From positions 62,001 to 126,000 of the forward strand of contig JBCCGI010000010.1 in the NCBI GenBank assembly GCA_039029355.1: a stretch of 64,000 nucleotides of DNA, in the 5' to 3' direction. The notes under the pieces were generated by a model, which did not search any database, had not been told where the DNA came from, and saw only the letters and a program-made list of their open reading frames with translations. Of this stretch, positions 17,643 to 26,446 are shown in pieces; positions within the stretch are counted from its first letter, which is position 1; every line of letters starts with the position of its first letter. Source of the stretch: JBCCGI01 sp039029355. Lineage in GTDB: Bacteria; Planctomycetota; UBA1135; GCA-002686595. Made by a program: the position numbers and the translations under genes.

Positions 17643-17660
17643 ATGTCAACGACATGTCAT
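17643..17660 (+). promoter_or_regulatory. Pho-box-like direct repeat in the divergent promoter region
   Basis: ATGTCAA (17643-17649), 4 bases, ATGTCAT (17654-17660): two 7-base half sites at exactly 11-bp period, in the region between the kinase gene and the + strand propeller gene. A TATATT at 17685-17690 could be a -10 element for the + strand gene. The half sites resemble those at 14898-14937, so one regulator (likely the neighbouring one) may bind both. Confidence 0.5.
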
Positions 17661-17756
17661 CGGCTCGCGGGTTCCGCCGCGACCTATATTGATTGTCAGC
17701 GGCGATCCGCGTGCGCCGTACCCCTCAACTCCATCGACCCTTGCCCAGGAACGATC

Positions 17757-19397
17757 ATGTCTCCCCGACGTCTCCTGTCGGCCCTTGCCTTCGTCCTCGC
17801 TCCGCCCTTGGCCGCCCAGGTGGAGAACGCCTCGCCGGGCTTCGTGCTCTCGGCGTCGACGCTCGATACCGACACCGTGCTGATCGACGCCGACGGCGCC
17901 GTCGTGCACACCTGGCCCAACCCCAACGAGCCGGGGCTTTCCACCTATCTGCTGGAGAACGGCAACCTGCTCCGCGCGGCCGAGATCGTTCCACCGGGAG
18001 GTCCGAAGCTCGGCGCCGGTGGGCGCGTCGAGGAGATCGCCTGGGACGGCACCGTCGTTTGGAGCTACGACTTCGCGGGCTCGGACCTGCAGCACCACGA
18101 CATCGAGCCGCTGCCGAACGGGAACGTGCTGCTGGTCGCGTGGGAGGGGCTCTCGGTCCTCGACGCGCTCGCCGCGGGCCGTAACCCCGCCTATCTCTTC
18201 GGCGAGACCTTCTGCCCCGACCAGATCGTCGAGGTGCGCCCGACCGGCCCCACCAGCGGCGAGATCGTCTGGGAGTGGCACGCCTGGGATCACCTGGTGC
18301 AGGACTTCGACCCGACCAAGCCCAACTTCGGCTCGGTGCCCGACCACCCCGAGCTCATCGACCTGAACTACCCGCCGCAGATCGCCTTCGGCGGCGACTG
18401 GCTGCACTTCAACTCGGTCGACTACAACGCCGAGCTCGACCAGATCGCGATCAGCGTCCGCAACTTCGACGAGATCTGGGTCATCGATCACAGCACGACC
18501 ACCGAGGAGGCCGCCGGCCACACCGGCGGCAACAGCGGCATGGGCGGCGACCTGTTGTACCGGTGGGGCAACCCGGTGGCCTACGGGCTCGGCGGCGCCG
18601 CCGACCAGCAGCTCGACGGTCAACACGACGCGGCCTGGGTCGCGAAGGGCTTTCCCGGCGAGGGCAACCTCACGGTCTTCAATAACAACGAGGGCAGCGG
18701 CGGCGTCTTCGAGGGCGGGTTCTCGACGGTGGTCGAGATCGAGCCCCCGATCGACGGCCACGGCACCTACTTCCGCGCTCCGGGCGAGGCCTTCGGTCCG
18801 GCCGGCCCGGTGTGGGAGTACGTCGCGGAGGAGCCGACCGACTTCTTCTCCAGCATCATGGGCGGCGCGGTGCGCCTCGCGAGCGGCAACACGCTGGTCT
18901 GCAGCTCGGTGCAGGGGCTGCTCTTCGAGGTCAACCCCGCGAAGGAGGTCGTCTGGGGCGTCACCGGCGTCGGCCAGCCGTTCAAGGTGCAGCGCTATGA
19001 GCGCTACCTGTGGACCGACGGGGACGCCACGCCATCGCTCTCCGCCGGGGGGCAGGTCGAGCTCGACCTGGTCGCCGGTGTGAAGCACGCCGGCCTCTTC
19101 TACGTGCTGCTCGGCTCCACCTCCGGCACCGAGCCCGGGATCACGGCGGGCGGCGTGACGTTGCCGCTGAACCCGCTCGACGGGTACTTCCTGCTGTCGC
19201 TGACCAACCCGGTGGTGGATCCGTACGTGGGGCAGCTGAACGCCGCTGGAACGGCGACCGCGACCTTCAAGCTGCCCGCCGGCACCGACCCGGGACTGGC
19301 GGGGCTGATCGCGCACCACGCGTACGGCGTGCTAAACCCGCTGACGGGGCAGGTGTTCCTGGCGAGCAATCCGGAGCCGCTGCTGCTGGTGCCGTAG
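17757..19397 (+). CDS. Secreted arylsulfotransferase (ASST)-like beta-propeller protein
   Basis: Exported protein of 546 residues. Start ATG at 17757 is set by AGGA at 17747-17750 and gives a signal peptide MSPRRLLSALAFVLAPPLAAQ cut before Gln. The body resembles the ASST family (six-bladed propeller): LIDADGAVVHTWPNP, LQHHDIEPLPNGNVLLVAWE, GEIVWEWHAWDHLVQDFD, WLHFNSVDYNAELDQIAIS and EIWVIDHS. In known enzymes histidines of this type handle the sulfo group; activity here is not proven, and many bacterial relatives are uncharacterised. The last about 130 residues (SAGGQVELDLVAG onward) form a separate C-terminal module that appears in other secreted proteins of the window. Confidence 0.8.
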   Translation: MSPRRLLSALAFVLAPPLAAQVENASPGFVLSASTLDTDTVLIDADGAVVHTWPNPNEPGLSTYLLENGNLLRAAEIVPPGGPKLGAGGRVEEIAWDGTVVWSYDFAGSDLQHHDIEPLPNGNVLLVAWEGLSVLDALAAGRNPAYLFGETFCPDQIVEVRPTGPTSGEIVWEWHAWDHLVQDFDPTKPNFGSVPDHPELIDLNYPPQIAFGGDWLHFNSVDYNAELDQIAISVRNFDEIWVIDHSTTTEEAAGHTGGNSGMGGDLLYRWGNPVAYGLGGAADQQLDGQHDAAWVAKGFPGEGNLTVFNNNEGSGGVFEGGFSTVVEIEPPIDGHGTYFRAPGEAFGPAGPVWEYVAEEPTDFFSSIMGGAVRLASGNTLVCSSVQGLLFEVNPAKEVVWGVTGVGQPFKVQRYERYLWTDGDATPSLSAGGQVELDLVAGVKHAGLFYVLLGSTSGTEPGITAGGVTLPLNPLDGYFLLSLTNPVVDPYVGQLNAAGTATATFKLPAGTDPGLAGLIAHHAYGVLNPLTGQVFLASNPEPLLLVP

Positions 19398-19484
19398 CCC
19401 AAGCGAGAAACGGGCAGATTTCCGGCCCGGCCCTCTGCGGCTTGCGTTCTTCCCTGGGTGGCGAGGTGCTGCCCGGGAGGAGCT

Positions 19485-20348
19485 ATGCAAGGGGAGCTAC
19501 GTACAACGGCGAAGGCTGAGAGTGGCGGACGTTCCGAGCGCGCGAGATGGCTCGTCAAGGCGCTGATCGGCCTTGTCGGAGCGGTCGCCGTGGCCTTCGT
19601 GACGGCGTTCTTCACGCCCTACTTCGCCTCCGTCTTCGGAGCCCCGGACGACTCGCGCGACGAGGACCCGCGGCCGGTCGTATCCGACAAGCCGCTCGTC
19701 GAGCTCGTCCGCGTCTCGTGGACCGACGCCGACGGGCGCCAGCGCAGCCTGCTCGTCGGCGTCAACGAGCTGACGCGGGCCCAGCACCGCGAGCTCCTCG
19801 GCCGCAGCGCCGACCCGTCCGCGTGGGCCGAGGATGCCGAGGACGGTGGCTGGGCGGCAAGCCACGTCGCCTGGGGCGATGCGGCGCGGTTGTGCAACCG
19901 GCTGTCGGAGCTGGAGGGCCTGGAGCCCTACTACGACGACCAAGGCCGTCCGCGCAGCGAGGGGAGGCTCGGCTACCGATTGCCTACCGTCGACGAGTGG
20001 CGAGCCCTCTCGGAGGCGGGCCGCGGTGCGTTCGACCCGCAGCAGGTCTGCTTCACCGAGACGCGCGGCTCGGATCTCGGCTGGAAGGAGACCGGCCGCA
20101 CCAGGCCCAATCGCCTCGGGGTACGCGACTCGCTCGGCCGCCACTGGGAGTGGCTCGGCGAGCCGCACGCGAGCGGCCGGCACCAGCTCGCCGGCGGTTG
20201 CTATTCGAGCCAGCGCAAGGCGTTCGTCGTCGAGGGCGGCGACACGATCCGCGGGCAGATTTTCTGGGCGCCCCAGGACGAGCACCTAGCCGACCCCGCG
20301 CTGCGCGCGACGATGGGCCTGCGCGTCGTGCGGAGCACGGCCGAGTAG
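19485..20348 (+). CDS. Membrane-anchored SUMF1/formylglycine-generating-enzyme-like protein
   Basis: A 287-residue protein with one membrane segment (about 26-47, ALIGLVGAVAVAFVTAFFTP) and a SUMF1/FGE-sulfatase domain outside or facing the periplasm (about 70-287). Domain marks: VGVNELTRAQHRELLG, WGDAARLCNRLSELEG, RLPTVDEWRALSEAGRG, a WEWLGEP segment and a C-terminal TMGLRVVRS. The active-site Cys pair of true FGE is not evident (one Cys at LAGGCYSS), so it is more likely a binding-type member. The start at 19485 is chosen because a strong GGGAGG lies at 19475-19480. Convergent with the TlpA-HEAT gene, 7 bases apart. Confidence 0.75.
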   Translation: MQGELRTTAKAESGGRSERARWLVKALIGLVGAVAVAFVTAFFTPYFASVFGAPDDSRDEDPRPVVSDKPLVELVRVSWTDADGRQRSLLVGVNELTRAQHRELLGRSADPSAWAEDAEDGGWAASHVAWGDAARLCNRLSELEGLEPYYDDQGRPRSEGRLGYRLPTVDEWRALSEAGRGAFDPQQVCFTETRGSDLGWKETGRTRPNRLGVRDSLGRHWEWLGEPHASGRHQLAGGCYSSQRKAFVVEGGDTIRGQIFWAPQDEHLADPALRATMGLRVVRSTAE

Positions 20349-20355
20349 ACCGGTC

Positions 20356-22275
20356 CTAGCGGTTCAGCGCGCCCTCGACCACCGCCTTCACCAGCGGATC
20401 GGGGTCGCCCAAGAGCGGTCGCAGCGCGCCCAGCACCGCCGGATCCGCCGGCGCGATGCGTGCGAGCGCGGCGGCCGATTCGCGGCGCAGCGCGGCGTTG
20501 GGCGAGGCCAGGTTCGCGATCAGGCCCTCCTGCGCGCCCAGCTCGCGACACACGCCCGCCGCCCACGCGGCGGCCACACGCACCTCGAGGCTCTCGTCGC
20601 CGAGCAGCGGGACCGCCTCGGGCAGACGCAGCGCGGCGTCGTGGCGCCGCGCGTTGCCGAGGGCGAAGAGCGCCTCTCGGCGGCGTACGGGGTCGTCGCT
20701 CTTGAGCACGCCGACCAGCTCCTCGTCGGTGTCCGCGCCCTCGCGCAGGAGCAGCGGCGTCGGCCGGTCGGGCGGGGCGAGGCGCGCTCCGAAGGCGCGC
20801 GGGTCGTACAACACCCCCGCGTGCCGGTCCGCACGCCACAGCGTGTCGCCGAGCCACACGGCGTTCCCCGCAAGCGTCACGTCGAGGACCTCGGTCGCGA
20901 GGATGGGACGACCGCTGCCGTGCACGCGGTGCAACACGCGGCGCACGCCGTCCTCCTCGAAGAAGCGGTAGTCGCCGCCGGGGATCGTGCCGTAGTCGAT
21001 CCAGTCCTGCGCGACGAGCCAGGCCCAGGTCGAGTCGTGGCTCGGCGCCTCGGCGGTCAGGAGCGCCTCGATGCGGCGCTCGAACTCCTCGCGCAGGTGG
21101 TCGTAGGCGGGGCCGGTCGCGGGCCCCGAGAAGCCGGTGTGCACCGCGTGCACCGTCCCGTCGGCGCCGAGGAAGATCGTCGTGGGGTAGGAGCGCACGC
21201 GGTCGAGCGCCGCCAGCGCCTCGGTGGCGCGCGCCTTGTTCGACGTGCCGGCGATCAGGATCGGGTACTCGATGCCGTGGCGCTCGACGTACTTTCCGAC
21301 CTGCGCGGAGTCGCGGTCGAAGTCGCCGGTGAGCTCGAAGGCGAGCCCGACGATCGACAGCCCGCGCTCGCGGTAGCGCTGGTAGAGCTCGACCAGGTAC
21401 TCGGTCTCGTCGTAGCAGTTCGGGCACCAGGTGCCGAAGACCTGCAGCAGCATGCCCTTGCCCGCGAGCCCGGGCTCGGCCAGCGAGCGCGGCGTGCCGG
21501 CGAGGTCGGGGAAGACCAGGTCGGCGAGGGCCACGCTCTCGTTCCAGATCGTCTGCTCGAACGCGTCGGGCAGCTGCGCGGACGAGTTCGCGCGCGCGGT
21601 CCACGTCTCGTGCCAGCTGTCGCGCGACCAGAAGTCGCCGGCGAGCGATCCATCCCCCTGCAGCTTGGCGTGGAACAGGAAGGCGTGCGCTCCGTCGAAG
21701 CAGGAGAGCTTCAGCGTGTCGCCCTGGAACGTGCCCGCCAGATACCGATAGTCGCCGGTCGTCGTCAGGAACGTGCCGCTCACGGTGTCGACGTCGCCCT
21801 CCTCGAAGACGGCGACGGCGGGGTCGGAGCTCGACGAGAAGTCGACCTCCCAGCGCCCCGCGATGCGCCCGCCCGGCCCCGCGTTGGCGAAGCCGGCGAA
21901 GCGCGCGGCTCCGCCCGCGGTGGCGTGGAAGGGCAGCTCGGCCCAGGCGTCCGGCCCGCTGCGCTTGCGCCAGGTGCCGTCCATCCGCTTGCCGCCCTCG
22001 GAGAGCGTGGCCGCGATGCTCGAGTCGTAGTGCTCCATCACGATCGTGACCTCGTCGCCGGCGCGCTCCAGACGCGTGGTCGAGATGCGCTCGACGCCGT
22101 TGATCAGCGTCGCGGTCAGCTCGCCGCGCGAGGGGTTCTCGATCACGAGGCCGAACGGCAGCTCGCCGCCCGGGCTGTCGAGCCACGCGCGCCAGGGGCC
22201 GACGTTCATCGTCTGCTGCGGCAGCGGCGTCGGTGCGGCCAGGTGGGGGAGCGTGGCGAGGAGGAGAGACAGCAT
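20356..22275 (-). CDS. Secreted TlpA-type thioredoxin with C-terminal HEAT repeats
   Basis: A 639-residue protein with a short hydrophobic export signal (MLSLLLATLPHLAAPTPLPQ). Residues 25-235 form a beta-rich N-terminal region of unknown family. A TlpA/redoxin domain follows (about 250-400) with active site VFGTWCPNCYDETEYLVEL (Cys284, Cys287) and the cis-Pro segment SYPTTIFLGADG. The last about 100 residues are HEAT-like repeats (DDPVRRREALFALGNARR, SPNAALRRESAAALARIAP). The thiol pair is intact, so a reducing or oxidising role in the envelope is likely; the partner is unknown. Divergent from acyP across 53 bases. Confidence 0.82.
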   Translation of the reverse strand: MLSLLLATLPHLAAPTPLPQQTMNVGPWRAWLDSPGGELPFGLVIENPSRGELTATLINGVERISTTRLERAGDEVTIVMEHYDSSIAATLSEGGKRMDGTWRKRSGPDAWAELPFHATAGGAARFAGFANAGPGGRIAGRWEVDFSSSSDPAVAVFEEGDVDTVSGTFLTTTGDYRYLAGTFQGDTLKLSCFDGAHAFLFHAKLQGDGSLAGDFWSRDSWHETWTARANSSAQLPDAFEQTIWNESVALADLVFPDLAGTPRSLAEPGLAGKGMLLQVFGTWCPNCYDETEYLVELYQRYRERGLSIVGLAFELTGDFDRDSAQVGKYVERHGIEYPILIAGTSNKARATEALAALDRVRSYPTTIFLGADGTVHAVHTGFSGPATGPAYDHLREEFERRIEALLTAEAPSHDSTWAWLVAQDWIDYGTIPGGDYRFFEEDGVRRVLHRVHGSGRPILATEVLDVTLAGNAVWLGDTLWRADRHAGVLYDPRAFGARLAPPDRPTPLLLREGADTDEELVGVLKSDDPVRRREALFALGNARRHDAALRLPEAVPLLGDESLEVRVAAAWAAGVCRELGAQEGLIANLASPNAALRRESAAALARIAPADPAVLGALRPLLGDPDPLVKAVVEGALNR

Positions 22276-22328
22276 GGCGGCTTTCGGGTTGTCGGGGGCC
22301 CGGAGGCGGGCGACGATCTCGGCGCGCT

Positions 22329-22616
22329 ATGAGAGGCAAGATCGCGTCCCAAGTCCACGTCACCGGCCGAGTCCAGGGCGTGGGCTTCCGATGGTACGCC
22401 CGCGAGCGGGCGGAGACCCTCGGCGTCGCCGGCTGGGTAAGGAATCTTCACGATGGGCGCGTGGAGGCCTGGATCGAGGGCCCCGCGGGCGCGGTCGAGG
22501 AGATGCTCGGCTGGCTCCGCTCCGGGCCGCCCTCGGCGCGCGTCGACGCGGTGGACGCGCGCGAGCGCGAGCCGTCGGGCGCGGGCGGCTTCGAGGTGCG
22601 CTCGACGGCGTTCTAG
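22329..22616 (+). CDS. acyP: Acylphosphatase
   Basis: Small enzyme of 95 residues that hydrolyses carboxyl-phosphate bonds of acylphosphates. The signature GRVQGVGFRWYARERAETLG gives the catalytic Arg, and GWVRNLHDGRVEAWIEG gives the catalytic Asn. The ATG at 22329 puts the signature at the usual position (about residue 14). It is convergent with the FG-GAP gene, 13 bases apart. Confidence 0.95.
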   Translation: MRGKIASQVHVTGRVQGVGFRWYARERAETLGVAGWVRNLHDGRVEAWIEGPAGAVEEMLGWLRSGPPSARVDAVDAREREPSGAGGFEVRSTAF

Positions 22617-22629
22617 GCTCTGGGCGCGG

Positions 22630-24783
22630 CTACTGGCTGACCAGGTCGAGCCCCTTCGACGACGCGAAGGGGAACCCGCCGGCGGTCGCGTCGAGCACGA
22701 AGCCCTGGGCGTACACGTGGATGCCCGCCGGGATGGGCGGCACGTCGGCCACCGCCACGGCCTGGCCGGCGGCGTCGAGCGTATCGAGGTGGAGGAAGAG
22801 CGGGATACCCGACAGGTGGAGCTGGCCGATCTGCGGGAGGACCGTGCCCGCGACGTCGGCGCCCGTTCCGATCGCGACCAGCGCGATCGAGCCGGCGGGG
22901 GCACCGCTCTCCACCGCGAGATAGAGCGGCGCGTCGCCGAAGAAGACCGACAGCGGCGTGAGGGTCGGCTCTCCGCCGGTCAGCCCCGCGGTGCCGGTGC
23001 CGTACAGCGACGAGAAGCCGATCCCGTAGCTGCCGACGTACGAGGCGCTCGGCGAGACGCCCTCGTTCTCGTAGCCGTCCTCGGAGCGGAAGAAGTAGGA
23101 CACCGTGCCGAGCAGGTTGCCCGGAAGCTCGGCGCGGAAGACCTGCCCACCCGAAGAGAACGCGCCCAGGTGCGGCACCTCGGTCCCGTCGACAAACACG
23201 TCCAACCGCGACTTGTTGTACCAGGTGATGTAGTACGGAGCGTTGTCGTAGACCTGCGTCCGCACCGGGATCGGAGCGCGCGACGCGACCCGATCGGGCA
23301 GGTCCTCGATCCGCGGCAGATAGGGCGCGTGGGTGTCCGGGACCTCGGTCACGTTGCGCAGGAACCTGTTCGCCTGGAAGTTGTCCGACGCGACGACGAC
23401 GTCGTAGTCGCCGTCTCCGTCGGTGTCGCAGGCGTCCGCGTCGCGCGACGTCGACGAGTAGGAGTCCCCGATCCCCACCGACGCGTACACGAGCGAGTCC
23501 TGGGTCACGGTGTCGTTGCGGTACAGCTTGTCCTGGCCCGAGAAGTTGGCGACGAAGAGGTCCAGGTCGCCGTCGTTGTCGTAGTCGAGGCAGTCCGCCT
23601 CCTCGTCGTCGGCGCCGCCGAGATCGAGGATCGTGGGGGGCGAGAACGAGCCCGCGCCGTCGTTGGCGTAGGTAGCGTCGTCGAACCCGAAGGCCTGGAT
23701 CTGCCAGTTGACGCCGAGGATGTCGACGTCGCCGTCGCCGTCCATATCGCCGAGCTCCTGCTCGTAGTGTCCGTTCCCCGGCGCGTGGTTCGGCGGCAGG
23801 CTCGCCGAGGTGACGTCGCGGAAGCCCAGCACGCCTCCAACCGCCGCGGGCGCGAGGCCCGAGCCGTCGAGGCGGTTGGCGAACACGCGCGGCTCGAGCT
23901 CGCGGTCGCCGAGCAGGATGTCCAGGTCGAAGTCGCCGTCGAGGTCCGCCACGTCGGCGTCGACCGCGACCGTGGCGATGTCGCACTCCAGGCCGCTCGC
24001 GTCGTCCGTTCCCTGGCTCTGCTGCCCCTCGCACCAGAGGCCGGGATCGTCGTCGGCGATGTCGGCCCCCGCCAGCTGGAAGCCGCTGGGGTTGTACTCC
24101 TGGAAGTGCCCCGTCCCGTCGTTGAGGAAGATCCGCGAGGGGACCCTGCCGTTGTGGTTGTCGCCCACGCTGGCGTGGAGCAGGTCCAGGTCGCCGTCGT
24201 TGTCGAAGTCGGCGAACTCGCCGTCGCTGACCCAGTCGAGAAAACCCCCGCCGGGGAGCAGCAGCGACGGCGCGATCGAGCTTCCGGTCGGACCGGCCAC
24301 TCCCAGGTCGACCCAGCGGGTGTCGGTCTCGTCGGCGTAGAAGCCCAGCGTGGCTCCCTGCTCGAGGCCGAGGTTGACCCAGAAGCGGCTGGTTTGGTTG
24401 ATGAGGTTGCCGTGGTTCGCGACGTAGAGGTCGAGGTCTCCGTCGCCTTCAAAGTCGACGAACTCGACATCGCGGCTGGAGTCCGAGACCACGGGGAAGC
24501 GTGTGTCCGTTTCGTCGACGAACTGACCGAGCGTTCCGCCCCCCAGGCCGCCGGCGTTCACCCAGCAGCGGTTCTGGTCGTTGCCGTCGTCGCCCCCGTC
24601 CGCCACGGCGATGTCCCAGTCGCCGTCGAGGTCGATGTCCCCGAAGTCGACCTGCTCGGTGCTCGAGTTGATACCGGTCCCGCTGGGAAGGACCGATTGG
24701 TCCACCGTGAACTGGGCGGACGGAGCGACCGCGAGGGCGAGGAGGAGGGCGGGATAGACGAAGCGGATGCGGGTGCTCTGCAT
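22630..24783 (-). CDS. Secreted FG-GAP/VCBS-repeat protein
   Basis: A 717-residue exported protein with signal peptide MQSTRIRFVYPALLLALA and cleavage in APSAQ, before Gln. At least eight calcium-type repeats with D-x-D-x-D-G-D cores are visible (DFGDIDLDGDWDIAVADGG, VDFEGDGDLDLYVANHGN, ADFDNDGDLDLLHASVGDN, GDMDGDGDVDILGVNW, LDYDNDGDLDLFVANF, DTDGDGDYDVVVASDN), as in FG-GAP beta-propellers of surface or secreted proteins. A C-terminal module of about 130 residues (GTGTAGLTGGEPTL to the end) is probably a separate beta-sandwich shared with other proteins here. No catalytic motif. Divergent from the Sec-containing TlpA gene. Confidence 0.85.
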   Translation of the reverse strand: MQSTRIRFVYPALLLALAVAPSAQFTVDQSVLPSGTGINSSTEQVDFGDIDLDGDWDIAVADGGDDGNDQNRCWVNAGGLGGGTLGQFVDETDTRFPVVSDSSRDVEFVDFEGDGDLDLYVANHGNLINQTSRFWVNLGLEQGATLGFYADETDTRWVDLGVAGPTGSSIAPSLLLPGGGFLDWVSDGEFADFDNDGDLDLLHASVGDNHNGRVPSRIFLNDGTGHFQEYNPSGFQLAGADIADDDPGLWCEGQQSQGTDDASGLECDIATVAVDADVADLDGDFDLDILLGDRELEPRVFANRLDGSGLAPAAVGGVLGFRDVTSASLPPNHAPGNGHYEQELGDMDGDGDVDILGVNWQIQAFGFDDATYANDGAGSFSPPTILDLGGADDEEADCLDYDNDGDLDLFVANFSGQDKLYRNDTVTQDSLVYASVGIGDSYSSTSRDADACDTDGDGDYDVVVASDNFQANRFLRNVTEVPDTHAPYLPRIEDLPDRVASRAPIPVRTQVYDNAPYYITWYNKSRLDVFVDGTEVPHLGAFSSGGQVFRAELPGNLLGTVSYFFRSEDGYENEGVSPSASYVGSYGIGFSSLYGTGTAGLTGGEPTLTPLSVFFGDAPLYLAVESGAPAGSIALVAIGTGADVAGTVLPQIGQLHLSGIPLFLHLDTLDAAGQAVAVADVPPIPAGIHVYAQGFVLDATAGGFPFASSKGLDLVSQ

Positions 24784-25038
24784 GTTCCGTAGCGAAGCTG
24801 GGGAGCCGGGAAGGTGCGAGGTGGACGCCGGAGAGTCTCCGAGCCGTGGGCGTCGTCCGGCGCGCGATCGTGTCACGCTTTTGCCGGATTCGATAGGGCA
24901 CCCTAGGCGCGGCTCCCCCAGGGGCGCCCGCACAGCCCACGCCCGCCGGTCCGCGCGGGCGCGTTCGACGTGTGTAGTCCGCATCTCTCGGCCCGGCGGG
25001 CGGTGGGCCCGCGCGCGTTTCGGGCTAGCCTGGGGAGC

Positions 25039-26430
25039 ATGTTCGCACCCTCCGTCCTCGTCTCCGCCGGCCTCGCCGCGCTCTGCGCGGCCGTGCTCGC
25101 CGGCAGCGGCTCGGCCCAGCTCGGCAACCCCTGGGCCATCGGCGAGCCGCTCCCTGACCTGCGCCTCCCCACGATCGACGGCGACACGCTGGCGCTGTCC
25201 GATCTGCGCGGCAAGAAGGTCATCCTGATCGAGTTCGCCTCCTGGTGAGCGGGCTGCCGCAAGAAGGTGCCGGTCTGGCACCGCGAGACCGCGGCCTGGC
25301 GTAAGTCGGGCGACGTGCAGCTGATCGGCATCACGCAGGAGCAGCACCCCGACCGCTGCCGCCTGTTCGCCCAGTGGCAGGGGATCGACTGGCCGATCCT
25401 GTGGGATCCCTTCAACCTGACCGGGTCCGTCGCGGTGCCTTTCGGCGTCGCGATCGACGAGCACGGCGTGGTGCGCGAGGCCGTGCGCGACGTCGGGCGG
25501 CTTGCGGAGACCTTCGTCGGCAAGCGCTTCGATCCGCCCGCGGACGCCGAACGTGCGGACCTCTTCGCGCCCGAGCCCCGCGGCTCGCTTACGCCCGAGC
25601 ACTTCCGCGCGCTAGAGGCGCTGCTCTGGAAGGGCGAAGCGGCGATGAACGACTCCATCGGCGCGCTCGAGCGCCTGGCGGCCGAGCGCAAGAGCGACCC
25701 GGCGCTGCTCTTCCACGCGGGCGTCGCGCGCCGCATGCGCTCGGACTCGACGCTCGCGCGCTCCGGCGACTTCCAGGCCGCGATCGATCACTGGGCGGGC
25801 GCGCGCCGCATCGACCCGAACCAGTACATCTGGCGCCGGCGCATCCAACAGTACGGCCCGCGGCTCGACAAGCCGTACCCGTTCTACACCTGGGTGCAGC
25901 AGGCCCGAGAGGAGCTGCGCGCGCGCGGCGAGACGCCGGTGCCGCTGCGCGCCGAGCTCACCGGGTCCGAGCTCGCCGGCGCGCGGCGCGGCTTCGACGC
26001 CGCAAGCGACGGCGAGGCCCCCGACCCGGACGGCAAGATCCACCGCGACGCCGAGCAGCTGGTCGCGCTCGAGACCGCGGTGGCGTGGGACACCTCGGGC
26101 AAGAGCGCGACCGCGACGCTCCACGTGACCCTGCGCCCGAACGCGTTGCGCGACGTGCACTGGACGAACGACGTCGAGCCGCTGTGCGTCTGGATCGGCG
26201 ACGGTGGCCTCCCGGAGGGCTGGAAGGCGAGCCGCAGGCTGCTGGTGCACGCGGACCCGGCGGCGGAGACCTCCGCCGAAGTGCGTCACCTCGACCTCGA
26301 GCTCCAGCTGCCCGACGGCGCGCCCGCCGGACGGCTGAGCGGCTATGCGCTCTACTACGTGTGCGAAGGAGCCACGGGCGAGTGCGTGTTCCGCCGGCAG
26401 GACTTCACCGTCGAGCTAGGCGGCTCGTGA
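25039..26430 (+). CDS. Putative selenoprotein: exported TlpA/redoxin-like protein with UxxC active site
   Basis: Reading the in-frame TGA at 25246-25248 as selenocysteine gives a 463-residue protein; translated conventionally it would stop at residue 69, in the middle of a thioredoxin fold. Signal peptide MFAPSVLVSAGLAALCAAVL, cut at GSGSAQ. The TlpA domain starts PLPDLRLPTIDGDTLALSDL and runs VILIEFASW-U-AGCRKKVPVW, where standard TlpA has W-C-x-x-C (Sec70, Cys73). The fold continues without a break past the TGA (GDVQLIGITQEQ, VPFGVAIDEHGVVREAV). A helical middle and a beta-rich C-terminal domain (about 290-463) follow. A SECIS-like hairpin starts 7 bases after the TGA. I infer a Sec-dependent thiol oxidoreductase in the envelope; the alternative is a TGC/TGT to TGA mutation or read error. 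Confidence 0.75.
25256..25295 (+). promoter_or_regulatory. SECIS-like stem-loop for UGA recoding
   Basis: Directly after the in-frame TGA lies a perfect 6-bp minihelix GGTGCC (25266-25271) and GGCACC (25277-25282) with apical loop GGTCT (25272-25276). An outer stem GCCGC (25256-25260)/GCGGC (25291-25295) encloses it across an internal loop. The apical loop begins 23 bases after the TGA; bacterial SECIS loops usually sit about 16-37 bases away and start with G, with a conserved GU. From memory the E. coli fdhF loop also contains GGUCU. Confidence 0.6.
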
Positions 26431-26446
26431 GCGGCGCCGGCCGCGA

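Noticed and set aside
25246..25248. TGA as a true stop, leaving a 69-residue peptide and a separate downstream gene starting at about 25267
   Set aside because: The stop would cut the thioredoxin fold at its active site, the frame continues with homologous sequence, and there is no ribosome site before the downstream GTG at 25267.
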